Notes under the pieces: generated by a model
Seen by the model: the letters and a program-made list of their open reading frames with translations, nothing else
Database searches by the model: none
Told to the model about the DNA's origin: nothing
Part shown: piece by piece, positions 1-5,138 of the stretch
Position numbering within the stretch: the stretch's first letter is position 1
Layout of the letters: every line of letters begins with the position of its first letter
Assembly (NCBI GenBank): GCA_015490055.1
Contig: WFYP01000218.1
Span: 1-6,285, forward strand
Origin: Nitratifractor sp.
GTDB lineage: Bacteria; Campylobacterota; Campylobacteria; Campylobacterales; Sulfurovaceae
DNA length: 6,285 bases
Direction: 5' to 3'
Made by a program: the position numbers and the translations under genes

Positions 1-151
1 ACTGTCTATAAGTTGCAATTTAACTTTTTTGACAATTTAAACCGTGGATTCCCGTTTCCACGGGAATGACGCAGTGGCTAGCTTTTAGCTTTGTGCTTTA
101 AGCTTTAAGCTTTATGCATTTTATGGAGTTAAAACTCTTAACTTAATTGCA
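1..151. mobile_element. Partial copy A of a MITE-like repeat element, cut by the window edge
   Basis: Positions 5-151 are almost identical to 4939-5076. By eye the two copies differ by one T/C change in AATGACG/AACGACG, a 1-base indel in GCTAGC(T), loss of one 7-bp unit in a GCTTTAA tandem run, a 1-base indel plus G/A change near TGCATTT, and one G/T change near the end. The right end, TCTTAACTTAATTGCA (136-151), matches the 16-bp terminal inverted repeat of copy B with one mismatch. The matching left end would lie outside the window. No reading frame is visible. Since the copies diverge left of position 5, either the centre of the element varies or the homology really stops there. Function as a mobile element is inferred from structure and copy number only. 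Confidence 0.6.
46..71 (+). repeat. dRS3-like 26-bp inverted-repeat motif, copy 1
   Basis: The core at 48-67 is ATTCCC-N8-GGGAAT with spacer GTTTCCAC, so it folds into a short hairpin (ATTCCCGT pairs with ACGGGAAT). The flanks GG and GACG are shared with the copy at 4980-5005. The ATTCCC-N8-GGGAAT pattern is that of the Neisseria dRS3 repeat, and similar motifs are scattered in many proteobacterial genomes. Equivalence to dRS3 in function is not shown here. Confidence 0.6.
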
Positions 152-246
152 ATGCCCCCATTAAATTCACTTCAATATTCAAAATAGAGCATAAAACTTC
201 ATTAAATTTTGCAACTTAAATCGCATAAAAAAATTTTTCTTTAAGC

Positions 247-252
247 TATAAT
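247..252 (+). promoter_or_regulatory. Probable sigma70-type -10 box for the 287-1444 gene pair
   Basis: A perfect TATAAT sits 35 nt before the first start codon, preceded by an A/T tract (about 227-243, AAAAAAATTTTTCTTT). No TTGACA-like -35 box is apparent, which fits the promoter style described for Campylobacterota, where T-rich periodic sequence replaces the -35 element. Transcription would start near 259-262. The stretch from the end of the repeat (152) to this box is AT-rich and holds nothing else I can name. A repeat element immediately upstream could affect this promoter. Confidence 0.5.
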
Positions 253-286
253 TATATCTAGTTATAAACTACTAAAGGAGTCTATT

Positions 287-961
287 ATGGCACAAATTGT
301 GTTACGAGGGCGTGGTGAAGTTGTCAGCTTTTATAATCTTGCTGAAGATTTAGATTTTAATATCAATAATTATAATACCAACTCCCAAAATGGTCAAGAA
401 GAGTTATACGAAGCTTTAAAAGAGAGAATTGATAGCAAAGAGATAGATGAACTTGCTTCAATATTGCAAATGCGTCTATTATTTGCTGGAAATACAGAAA
501 TATTACTTGATGAAAACTCTTTTAATACAGAAGATTTCAAGTTAAAGAATAGAGATTTGAAAGAGATTTTTGATTCTCTTGATAACATCAATGAAGGTGA
601 TATATTTTATTTACAAAAAAGAGTGGGCGATGGAGAATTTAGCTTTGATGTTAATATCGACAACTTAACAAAAGAGCAAGTTGAACTCTCATACATAGAG
701 TGTAGCGAAGATAAATTAGATGTTATAAAAGATGATATTCAAGAGAGTTTATGTGACACTATAGATATAGACAAGCTATCTGTTAAAGATGCCGTAACAG
801 AAGAGGCAAACTCTTATTTTGATGCTACAGTAATTATAGATGAACTCTACGGTGCAAAATTTGATAAAGAGTCACAAAAGTATGTTTTAGAGCGTTTAAG
901 TGTAGGCGGCGAAAGATTAATTGGCACAGATTGCTATGTTGATGATTTCGAAAAAAATTAA
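287..961 (+). CDS. Acidic protein of unknown function, first gene of a two-gene unit
   Basis: I do not recognise this 224-residue protein. It has no signal peptide or membrane segment, so it is probably cytoplasmic. It is strongly acidic, with about 53 Asp/Glu against about 23 Lys/Arg, and has three Cys (in IEC, LCD and DCY) in its second half. An Asn-rich stretch lies near residues 25-35. Predicted character is mixed alpha/beta, with an early charged helical stretch (about 37-60) and a Gly-containing C-terminal part around LSVGGERLIGTD. The ATG is fixed by AAAGGAG at 274-280, 6 nt upstream. The stop is 12 nt before the next gene, whose leader is nearly the same (AAGGAGTATATT against AAGGAGTCTATT), so the two genes are almost surely co-transcribed and translated at similar rates. 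That link to a baeRF/host-attachment-like protein is the only functional hint. Coding status is well supported by length, Shine-Dalgarno site and codon use. Confidence 0.85.
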   Translation: MAQIVLRGRGEVVSFYNLAEDLDFNINNYNTNSQNGQEELYEALKERIDSKEIDELASILQMRLLFAGNTEILLDENSFNTEDFKLKNRDLKEIFDSLDNINEGDIFYLQKRVGDGEFSFDVNIDNLTKEQVELSYIECSEDKLDVIKDDIQESLCDTIDIDKLSVKDAVTEEANSYFDATVIIDELYGAKFDKESQKYVLERLSVGGERLIGTDCYVDDFEKN

Positions 962-973
962 AAGGAGTATATT

Positions 974-1444
974 ATGAAAGTTTTAGTTGGAGATAAAGTA
1001 GTAACAGTAAATAGAGGTGAATTAAGAGTTTATGTAGCAAATCCTAGAACCCTAGAGGCAGAAGCAGGATTAAAAGAGGACGAAGTTAAATTAGATTTAG
1101 AACTCGATAAAGATTATATTCAAGCACATAAAAAATTACAAGAGTTAGTAAGTGATGAAGCGGGTAGATTTAAAGGAGATACTCAAAAAAATGGTGCAAG
1201 TATAGGCGAAGAGCATAATTTAGAGTTAGAAATTGAAAAACGAATCTACAAAGATATTGCAAACGATTTAGAAGAGATTCTAAAAGATGCACCCAAAAGA
1301 GTTTTTCTAACAATTAACGAAGAGTTTGCAAACGAAGTTTTAAACGAAGTAGATAAAACTTTGCAAGAGAAAATAGCAAAAGTTATCAAAAAAGATTATG
1401 TAAAATTAGATAAAGAGGAGCTATTAGAAAAAGTAAATAGCTAA
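974..1444 (+). CDS. Host-attachment / baeRF-family-like small protein
   Basis: This 156-residue soluble protein resembles the family named 'protein required for attachment to host cells' (Host_attach), later grouped with bacterial relatives of the archaeo-eukaryotic release factor fold (baeRF). The match is by pattern recall, not a search. An N-terminal beta-rich part (about 1-25) is followed by LQELVSDEAGRFKGD at residues 55-69, equivalent to the family's L-sDe-GR-f motif. Next come a GEEHNLELE stretch (78-86) leading into a helix, then KRVFLTINEEF (108-118), and a C-terminal KKDYVKLDKEELL (139-151) equivalent to the family's 'kDltkl..eel' end. Its length is normal for the family. No GGQ motif is present, so peptide-release activity is not implied, and the historical 'attachment' name is poorly supported as a function. 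AAGGAG (962-967) lies 6 nt before the ATG, directly after the stop of the upstream gene, so the two form an operon. Confidence 0.65.
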   Translation: MKVLVGDKVVTVNRGELRVYVANPRTLEAEAGLKEDEVKLDLELDKDYIQAHKKLQELVSDEAGRFKGDTQKNGASIGEEHNLELEIEKRIYKDIANDLEEILKDAPKRVFLTINEEFANEVLNEVDKTLQEKIAKVIKKDYVKLDKEELLEKVNS

Positions 1445-1454
1445 TAATATCTTC

Positions 1455-1476
1455 GGTGCGACCTATCAATCGCACC
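1455..1476 (+). terminator. Hairpin just after the two-gene unit, possible terminator
   Basis: GGTGCGA (1455-1461) pairs perfectly with TCGCACC (1470-1476) across an 8-nt loop, 10 nt after the stop codon of the second gene. No U-run follows, so as an intrinsic terminator it is incomplete. It may instead protect the 3' end or be part of the decayed toxin gene that follows. Confidence 0.35.
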
Positions 1477-1479
1477 ACA

Positions 1480-1600
1480 CTACCAATGCACCACAAAGAC
1501 CCATTCGATAGAATGATAATCTCTCAAGCCTTTTACCAACAGTTATAAAATAATAAGCGTTTATAATAAATTTAAAATGTATAATTGTGAGTTGCTGTAA
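1480..1600 (+). pseudogene. Decayed C-terminal end of a VapC-type PIN-domain toxin
   Basis: Frame 1480-1530 reads LPMHHKDPFDRMIISQA, which fits the conserved 'LP-hHkDPFDR-lIaQA' block of PIN-domain ribonuclease toxins (VapC-like, Sll0205-type). The frame then ends at a stop at 1546. Moving one base forward at the run of four Ts (1531-1534), the next frame (1532-1600) continues with FTNS, then YKIISVYNKFKMYNCELL and a stop. This fits the usual family ending, '-l-iiS-D-kF--Y----lW'. One extra T therefore explains the break. In the second part the conserved Asp after 'IISV' is Tyr (codon TAT at 1562-1564, one base from GAT). This is expected to be one of the metal-binding acidic residues. The first roughly two-thirds of the toxin and any vapB antitoxin are absent, because the preceding sequence belongs to the gene ending at 1444. 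It is a non-functional remnant. The family call rests on recalled motifs. Confidence 0.75.
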
Positions 1601-1618
1601 AAAATTAATAATTACTAT

Positions 1619-1642
1619 ATATAGCCAATTTATTGGCTATAT
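1619..1642. terminator. Perfect 10-bp hairpin between convergent genes
   Basis: ATATAGCCAA (1619-1628) pairs with TTGGCTATAT (1633-1642) around a 4-nt TTTA loop. It lies 19 nt after the toxin remnant, in the gap between the + strand unit and the converging aap genes. On the + strand it is followed only by TTTGC and on the - strand by AGTAATTATTAATTTTTT, so a terminator role is possible on either strand and unproven on both. Confidence 0.4.
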
Positions 1643-1696
1643 TTGCACAATTTGATATTTTCGGAAAAAGAGATTTATTTAATTGTAGTGTTAAGA

Positions 1697-1737
1697 AAAT
1701 GCAACTGTCTGAAGCCGATAGGCTGAGTTTTGCATTT
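1697..1737 (-). terminator. Candidate terminator of the aap operon
   Basis: AAATGCAA (1697-1704) pairs with TTGCATTT (1730-1737), and an inner stem AGCC/GGCT (1713-1716 with 1721-1724) closes a GATA loop. Between the two stems lies partly paired sequence. Read on the - strand, the hairpin ends in GCATTTTCTTAA, a short U-rich tail of the kind used by intrinsic terminators. It lies 40 nt past the aapP stop, after the 1745-1766 hairpin. Confidence 0.4.
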
Positions 1738-1744
1738 CATCTAG

Positions 1745-1766
1745 TTCCACATCTCCTGATGTGGAA
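1745..1766 (-). terminator. Perfect 9-bp hairpin 10 nt after aapP
   Basis: TTCCACATC (1745-1753) pairs with GATGTGGAA (1758-1766) around a 4-nt loop, immediately downstream of the aapP stop. There is no U-run after it on the - strand, so it may be the first of a tandem pair with 1697-1737, or act as a barrier protecting the 3' end of the operon mRNA. Confidence 0.4.
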
Positions 1767-1776
1767 TATATACCCA

Positions 1777-2544
1777 TTAATGGTCTAGTATCTGCTCTAA
1801 GAATAGTTTTAATCTATCACTCTCTGGATTATTAAAGAATGTCTCTGGGTCGTTCTCTTCTACTATTTGTCCGGCGTCCATAAAGATAACTCTATCGGCT
1901 ACTTTTCTTGCAAAGCCCATTTCGTGGGTTACACAAACCATTGTTTTGCCCTCATTAGCAAGATTTATCATAACGTCTAAAACCTCACCAATCATCTCTG
2001 GGTCTAGTGCAGATGTTGGTTCATCAAATAGCATAATATCTGCACCCTTACATAACGCTCTAGCTATTGCAACACGCTGTTGCTGTCCGCCTGATAGTTG
2101 ATTTGGATATTTCTGAGCTTGCTCTGCTATATTTACTTTTTTCAAATAGTGCATAGCTGTATCTACAGCCTCTTTTTTAGATTTACCATAAACATGCATT
2201 GGTGCAAGTATTAAATTTTCTAAAATAGTTAAGTGTGGAAACAGGTTAAAGTGTTGGAATACCATATCTACTTTAGCACGAACGGCTCTAAGATTTTTAA
2301 CATCTGCATTTACCTCTATACCCTCTACCAAAATTTTACCCTCTTGGTACTCTTCTAAGCGATTTATACATCTAATCATCGTAGATTTTCCAGAGCCAGA
2401 TGGTCCAGCAACTACAACTATTTCGCCTTTTCCTACTTTTAAATTAATATCTTTAAGAACATGAAAATCACCATACCACTTATTTACATTATCTAATGTA
2501 ATCATATTTTGTGATAAATCTTTTTTTGTACTATTTTCTGCCAT
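1777..2544 (-). CDS. aapP: General L-amino acid ABC transporter, ATP-binding protein AapP
   Basis: This is the cytoplasmic ATPase subunit that powers import of polar and other L-amino acids through AapQ-AapM. All ABC motifs are intact in its 255 residues: Walker A GPSGSGKST (47-55), Q-loop VFQHF (Gln97), signature LSGGQQQ (150-156), Walker B IMLFDEP (170-176) with catalytic Glu175, D-loop SALD (178-181), and switch His207 in CVTHE. NKWYGDFHVL near residues 21-30 is typical of the GlnQ/AapP polar-amino-acid group. The length is normal. The first ATG is preferred over Met14 because AGGGA (2551-2555) lies 6 nt upstream, Met14 has no Shine-Dalgarno site, and family members usually carry a similar short extension. 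It starts 2 nt after the aapM stop and is last in the operon. Substrate range is inferred from the whole Aap-type set and not from this protein. Confidence 0.95.
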   Translation of the reverse strand: MAENSTKKDLSQNMITLDNVNKWYGDFHVLKDINLKVGKGEIVVVAGPSGSGKSTMIRCINRLEEYQEGKILVEGIEVNADVKNLRAVRAKVDMVFQHFNLFPHLTILENLILAPMHVYGKSKKEAVDTAMHYLKKVNIAEQAQKYPNQLSGGQQQRVAIARALCKGADIMLFDEPTSALDPEMIGEVLDVMINLANEGKTMVCVTHEMGFARKVADRVIFMDAGQIVEENDPETFFNNPESDRLKLFLEQILDH

Positions 2545-2546
2545 TT

Positions 2547-3638
2547 CTAATCCCTATTATTAGTATCTAGTTTTTTCTCAAGACGCTTTGAGTATCTTGA
2601 CATTGCGAAGTTGAATACCCAGTATATTAATGCAACAAATACATAACCTTCGGTATCAAATCCTAGCCAATCTCTGTCGCTAGCTGTTAATTTAACCATA
2701 GATAAAAGGTCAAATAGACCAATAATCATAACAAGAGATGTATCTTTAAACAAGCTGATGAATGTTCCAACTAAATTTGGAATTGCTACTTTAATAGCTT
2801 GTGGTAAAATAATAAGGCGCATCTTTTGCCAATAAGTTAAGCCTAAAGCATCTGCCGCTTCATACTGCCCTTTTGGAATTGCTTGAAATCCTCCACGAAT
2901 ATTCTCTGCAACATATGCAGCTTGGAATAGTGTAATACCAATTAATGCACGGGCTAGTTTGTTAAAATTTACACCCTCTGGAAAGAATAGTGGCAATACA
3001 ATAGATGCCATAAAAAGAACTGTAATTAATGGTACACCTCTAATAAATTCAATATAAAATACACTTAGCGTTTTTATAATAGGAAGTTTAGATTGTCGCC
3101 CCATTGCAAGAAAAATACCAATAGGAAAAGAGAGAACAATACCAACAGTTGCAATAACTAATGTCAAAAGCAAACCGCCCCATTTGCTAGGTTCTACAAC
3201 TTCTAAACCAAATACTCCACCATAAAGTAAAATAAATGAAACAATAGGAAGTATTAAAATAGATGCTATCTTAACAGATTTAGGCACCCTATCTATCACA
3301 GCAAATGCCACAGTTAATGCACCTAACGCCATTGTAAGTTTAGCTCTCCAAAGTTCGCTTTCAGGGTAGAATCCAAAAATAAACATTTTAAGCTTAACTC
3401 TTATAAATATCCAACAAGCCCCATCACCTGTACAGTCTGCTTTTGTATGCCCAGCAAAATTAGCATCTATAAATGCCCATTTTACAAAAGGCGGAATAAT
3501 TATATATAAAATATAAAGAGATAATAGAGTCATCAAAATATTCGAAGGAGATGACAATAAATTCTTTCTAATCCAAAAAATTATACCACTATCTTTTATA
3601 GGTGGTTTTTTGGCTGTTTTTAATTCGTAAACTGCCAT
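2547..3638 (-). CDS. aapM: General L-amino acid ABC transporter, permease AapM
   Basis: This is an inner-membrane permease of the HisM/GlnP-type family, 363 residues, expected to pair with AapQ to form the translocation channel. Hydrophobic segments lie near residues 33-52, 102-118, 123-145, 153-178, 192-220, 230-245, 285-310 and 332-346. The long N-terminal half before the transport domain is typical of AapM and absent from short GlnP-type permeases. It includes a periplasmic loop with CTGDGACW (69-76) and FIFGFYPESELW (87-98). The cytoplasmic EAA loop that docks to the ATPase begins EAADALGLTYW at about 260 and ends in ILPQAI (277-282). The ATG shares its A with the TAA stop of aapQ, and AAAGGA (3645-3650) lies 6 nt upstream inside the end of aapQ, so translation is probably coupled. 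No damage is seen. Confidence 0.93.
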   Translation of the reverse strand: MAVYELKTAKKPPIKDSGIIFWIRKNLLSSPSNILMTLLSLYILYIIIPPFVKWAFIDANFAGHTKADCTGDGACWIFIRVKLKMFIFGFYPESELWRAKLTMALGALTVAFAVIDRVPKSVKIASILILPIVSFILLYGGVFGLEVVEPSKWGGLLLTLVIATVGIVLSFPIGIFLAMGRQSKLPIIKTLSVFYIEFIRGVPLITVLFMASIVLPLFFPEGVNFNKLARALIGITLFQAAYVAENIRGGFQAIPKGQYEAADALGLTYWQKMRLIILPQAIKVAIPNLVGTFISLFKDTSLVMIIGLFDLLSMVKLTASDRDWLGFDTEGYVFVALIYWVFNFAMSRYSKRLEKKLDTNNRD

Positions 3639-4789
3639 TATCTTTCCTTTATTTTCATTTTATGGTTAAACCAATTTAGCACTAAAGAAACTATAATACT
3701 AATAACTAAATATGTACCCATTGTAATTGCCATTATCTCTAATGCTTGACCTGTAACATTTAAACTAGTTCCAGCAAATACCGTAACAAGTTCTGGGTAC
3801 CCAATAGCAGCTGCTAGTGATGAGTTTTTAATTAAGTTCAGATATTGGCTAATTATTGGCGGAATTGCTACCCTAATAGCTTGTGGTAAAATTACTAATT
3901 TTAAAGCTTGCATTTTCGATAATCCTAAAGCTTCGGCTGCCTCTTTTTGCCCCTTATTTACCGCTTCTATACCACTTCTTATTGCTTCTGCTATAAAAGT
4001 TGCTGTATATATTGTAAGTGCAAAAAGTAGTGCTAAAAACTCTGGTGTATATGTTTTACCACCTTCAAAGTTAAAGCCTTTAAGTACTGGATAATCAAAA
4101 TTTATTGGCTTACCTGTCGCGTAATATGCAATAAGTGGTAAGATTATAAGCAAAGCTAAATTAGTTGAGAACACAGGAAACTCTCTACCAGTCTCTTCTA
4201 ATCTTTTTTTTGCCCACTTATGTATGAACCATCCCATTGTAACGGCAACAAGCACAGCTACAGCTATATAAATAGAACCATTTAAAAAGATAGGTTTAGG
4301 AACAAATATTCCTCTTTGGTTAATAAATATTGAATTAAAAAACGAGTAACTATGCCGAACAGATGGCATAGCGGCTAATACAACATTATACCAAAACAGT
4401 ATTTGTAAAAGTACTGGTATATTTCTAAAAGTCTCAATATATGTAGCTGCTAATCTGCTAATAATCCAGTTGCTAGAGAGTCTTGCTACACCAATAATCA
4501 AACCAAGAATAGATGTTAATACAATACCAAAGAATGATACAATAAGTGTATTTATTAAACCAACTTTATATACATCCCAATGTGTACTTTTTGTTGTATA
4601 ATGGATTGGACTCTCTGTAATATCAAATCCAGACGAATGATTCAAAAAATCAAACCCTGTTTTAATACCTCTTGCCTCGATATTTTGTGCTGTATTATGG
4701 GCAATATAGAGTGCTAATGCGGCAAATGCCACTATTGTTATCAGCTGATACAAAATACCCCTGACTTTCTCATCTCTTAAAAACGACAC
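3638..4789 (-). CDS. aapQ: General L-amino acid ABC transporter, permease AapQ
   Basis: This inner-membrane permease has 383 residues, the usual length for AapQ, and partners AapM. An N-terminal membrane segment (about 13-30) is followed by a periplasmic stretch. The transport domain starts at GLINTLIVSFFG (77-88), with ETFRNIPVLLQ (119-129) typical of this family. Further hydrophobic segments lie near 172-188, 208-224, 250-268, 308-332 and 348-372. The EAA loop begins EAAEALGLSKMQ at 283 and ends ILPQAI (300-305). The start is GTG (4787-4789), supported by AAAGG at 4796-4800 with 6-nt spacing and by the family-like N-terminus. It overlaps aapM by one base. Unlike its downstream partners it lies far from the gene before it: a 237-bp repeat element and a hairpin separate it from aapJ. 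Reduced expression relative to aapJ is therefore likely (inference). Confidence 0.93.
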   Translation of the reverse strand: MSFLRDEKVRGILYQLITIVAFAALALYIAHNTAQNIEARGIKTGFDFLNHSSGFDITESPIHYTTKSTHWDVYKVGLINTLIVSFFGIVLTSILGLIIGVARLSSNWIISRLAATYIETFRNIPVLLQILFWYNVVLAAMPSVRHSYSFFNSIFINQRGIFVPKPIFLNGSIYIAVAVLVAVTMGWFIHKWAKKRLEETGREFPVFSTNLALLIILPLIAYYATGKPINFDYPVLKGFNFEGGKTYTPEFLALLFALTIYTATFIAEAIRSGIEAVNKGQKEAAEALGLSKMQALKLVILPQAIRVAIPPIISQYLNLIKNSSLAAAIGYPELVTVFAGTSLNVTGQALEIMAITMGTYLVISIIVSLVLNWFNHKMKIKER

Positions 4790-4899
4790 TTGACACCTTT
4801 ATGATAGATTTAAAAAATAGTTATTAAGGGCACTTCTACTGCCATTAAGTTAAGAATTCTATAGCCATTTAATAGAATCAATTATTAATATACCATCGC

Positions 4900-4925
4900 C
4901 GTCATTCCCGTGAAAACGGAAATCT
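4900..4925 (-). repeat. dRS3-like 26-bp motif, diverged copy
   Basis: The core at 4904-4923 is ATTCCC-GTGAAAAC-GGAAAT, one base off the ATTCCC-N8-GGGAAT pattern. It is inverted relative to the copies at 46-71 and 4980-5005 and forms the left internal arm of the 237-bp element. Confidence 0.55.
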
Positions 4926-4979
4926 ACAATTTTATCTCTCTATAAGTTGCAATTTAACTTTTTTGACAATTTAAACCGT

Positions 4980-5005
4980 GGATTCCCGTTTCCACGGGAA
5001 CGACG
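4980..5005 (+). repeat. dRS3-like 26-bp motif, right internal arm
   Basis: The core at 4982-5001 is ATTCCC-GTTTCCAC-GGGAAC. It differs from the copy at 46-71 only by C for T at the last core base. It can fold on itself or pair with the inverted copy at 4900-4925. Confidence 0.6.
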
Positions 5006-5109
5006 CAGTGGCTAGTTTTAGCTTTGTGCTTTAAGCTTTATGCATTTATAGAGTTAAAACTCTTAACTTAATGGCAACAAATGACACATATAATAACCAT
5101 TACCTAAAT

Positions 5110-5132
5110 CTACCGCAGAAAAACTGCGATAG
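5110..5132 (-). terminator. Hairpin after aapJ, possible attenuator or mRNA-stabilising stem
   Basis: CTACCGCAG (5110-5118) and CTGCGATAG (5124-5132) flank five As. On the - strand RNA the single mismatch becomes a U-G pair, giving a 9-bp stem with a U5 loop, so the structure is better formed in the aapJ transcript than on the other strand. It starts 6 nt after the aapJ stop. No U-run follows, so partial termination or protection of the aapJ mRNA from 3' decay is more likely than full termination. This is a common arrangement after binding-protein genes. Confidence 0.45.
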
Positions 5133-5138
5133 CATATA

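Larger units (their letters stand above)
4840..5076. mobile_element. MITE-like element, copy B (237 bp, complete)
   Basis: It is bounded by perfect 16-bp terminal inverted repeats: TGCCATTAAGTTAAGA (4840-4855) and TCTTAACTTAATGGCA (5061-5076). Inside, a 26-bp motif lies at 4900-4925 and, inverted, at 4980-5005, matching at 22 of 26 positions. The order is end repeat, 44-bp spacer, 26-mer, 54-bp centre, inverted 26-mer, 55-bp spacer, end repeat. The right 138 bp recur at 5-151. No gene fits inside. A dinucleotide AC lies outside both ends (4838-4839 and 5077-5078) and could be a 2-bp target duplication, but this may be chance. Small size, terminal inverted repeats, no coding capacity and more than one copy are the marks of a non-autonomous element. 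The transposase family is unknown. It sits between aapJ and aapQ and would be transcribed with the operon as a folded RNA. Confidence 0.65.

Noticed and set aside
9..218. TAAGTTGCAA (9-18) and its inverse TTGCAACTTA (209-218) as ends of a longer element
   Set aside because: The second arm lies beyond the point (151) where homology with copy B stops and is not present next to copy B, so it is probably chance in AT-rich sequence.
394..591. Open frame of 65 codons on the - strand inside the first gene
   Set aside because: It is opposite a well-supported gene, has no Shine-Dalgarno site, and its Ser-rich content is what an antisense frame of Glu/Asp-rich coding sequence gives.
1705..1717. GTCTGAA resembling part of the Neisseria DNA uptake sequence
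   Set aside because: There is a single partial copy inside a hairpin. The full GCCGTCTGAA is absent and the rest of the window does not look neisserial.
1675..1740. 21-codon frame on the - strand with AGGAG upstream
   Set aside because: Spacing to the ATG is long (12 nt), it overlaps the two hairpins, and no conservation can be shown. It is more likely terminator sequence.
1445..1776. tRNA, CRISPR array or riboswitch in the convergent gap
   Set aside because: There is no cloverleaf, no regularly spaced repeat and no known riboswitch core; only simple hairpins and the toxin remnant are visible.
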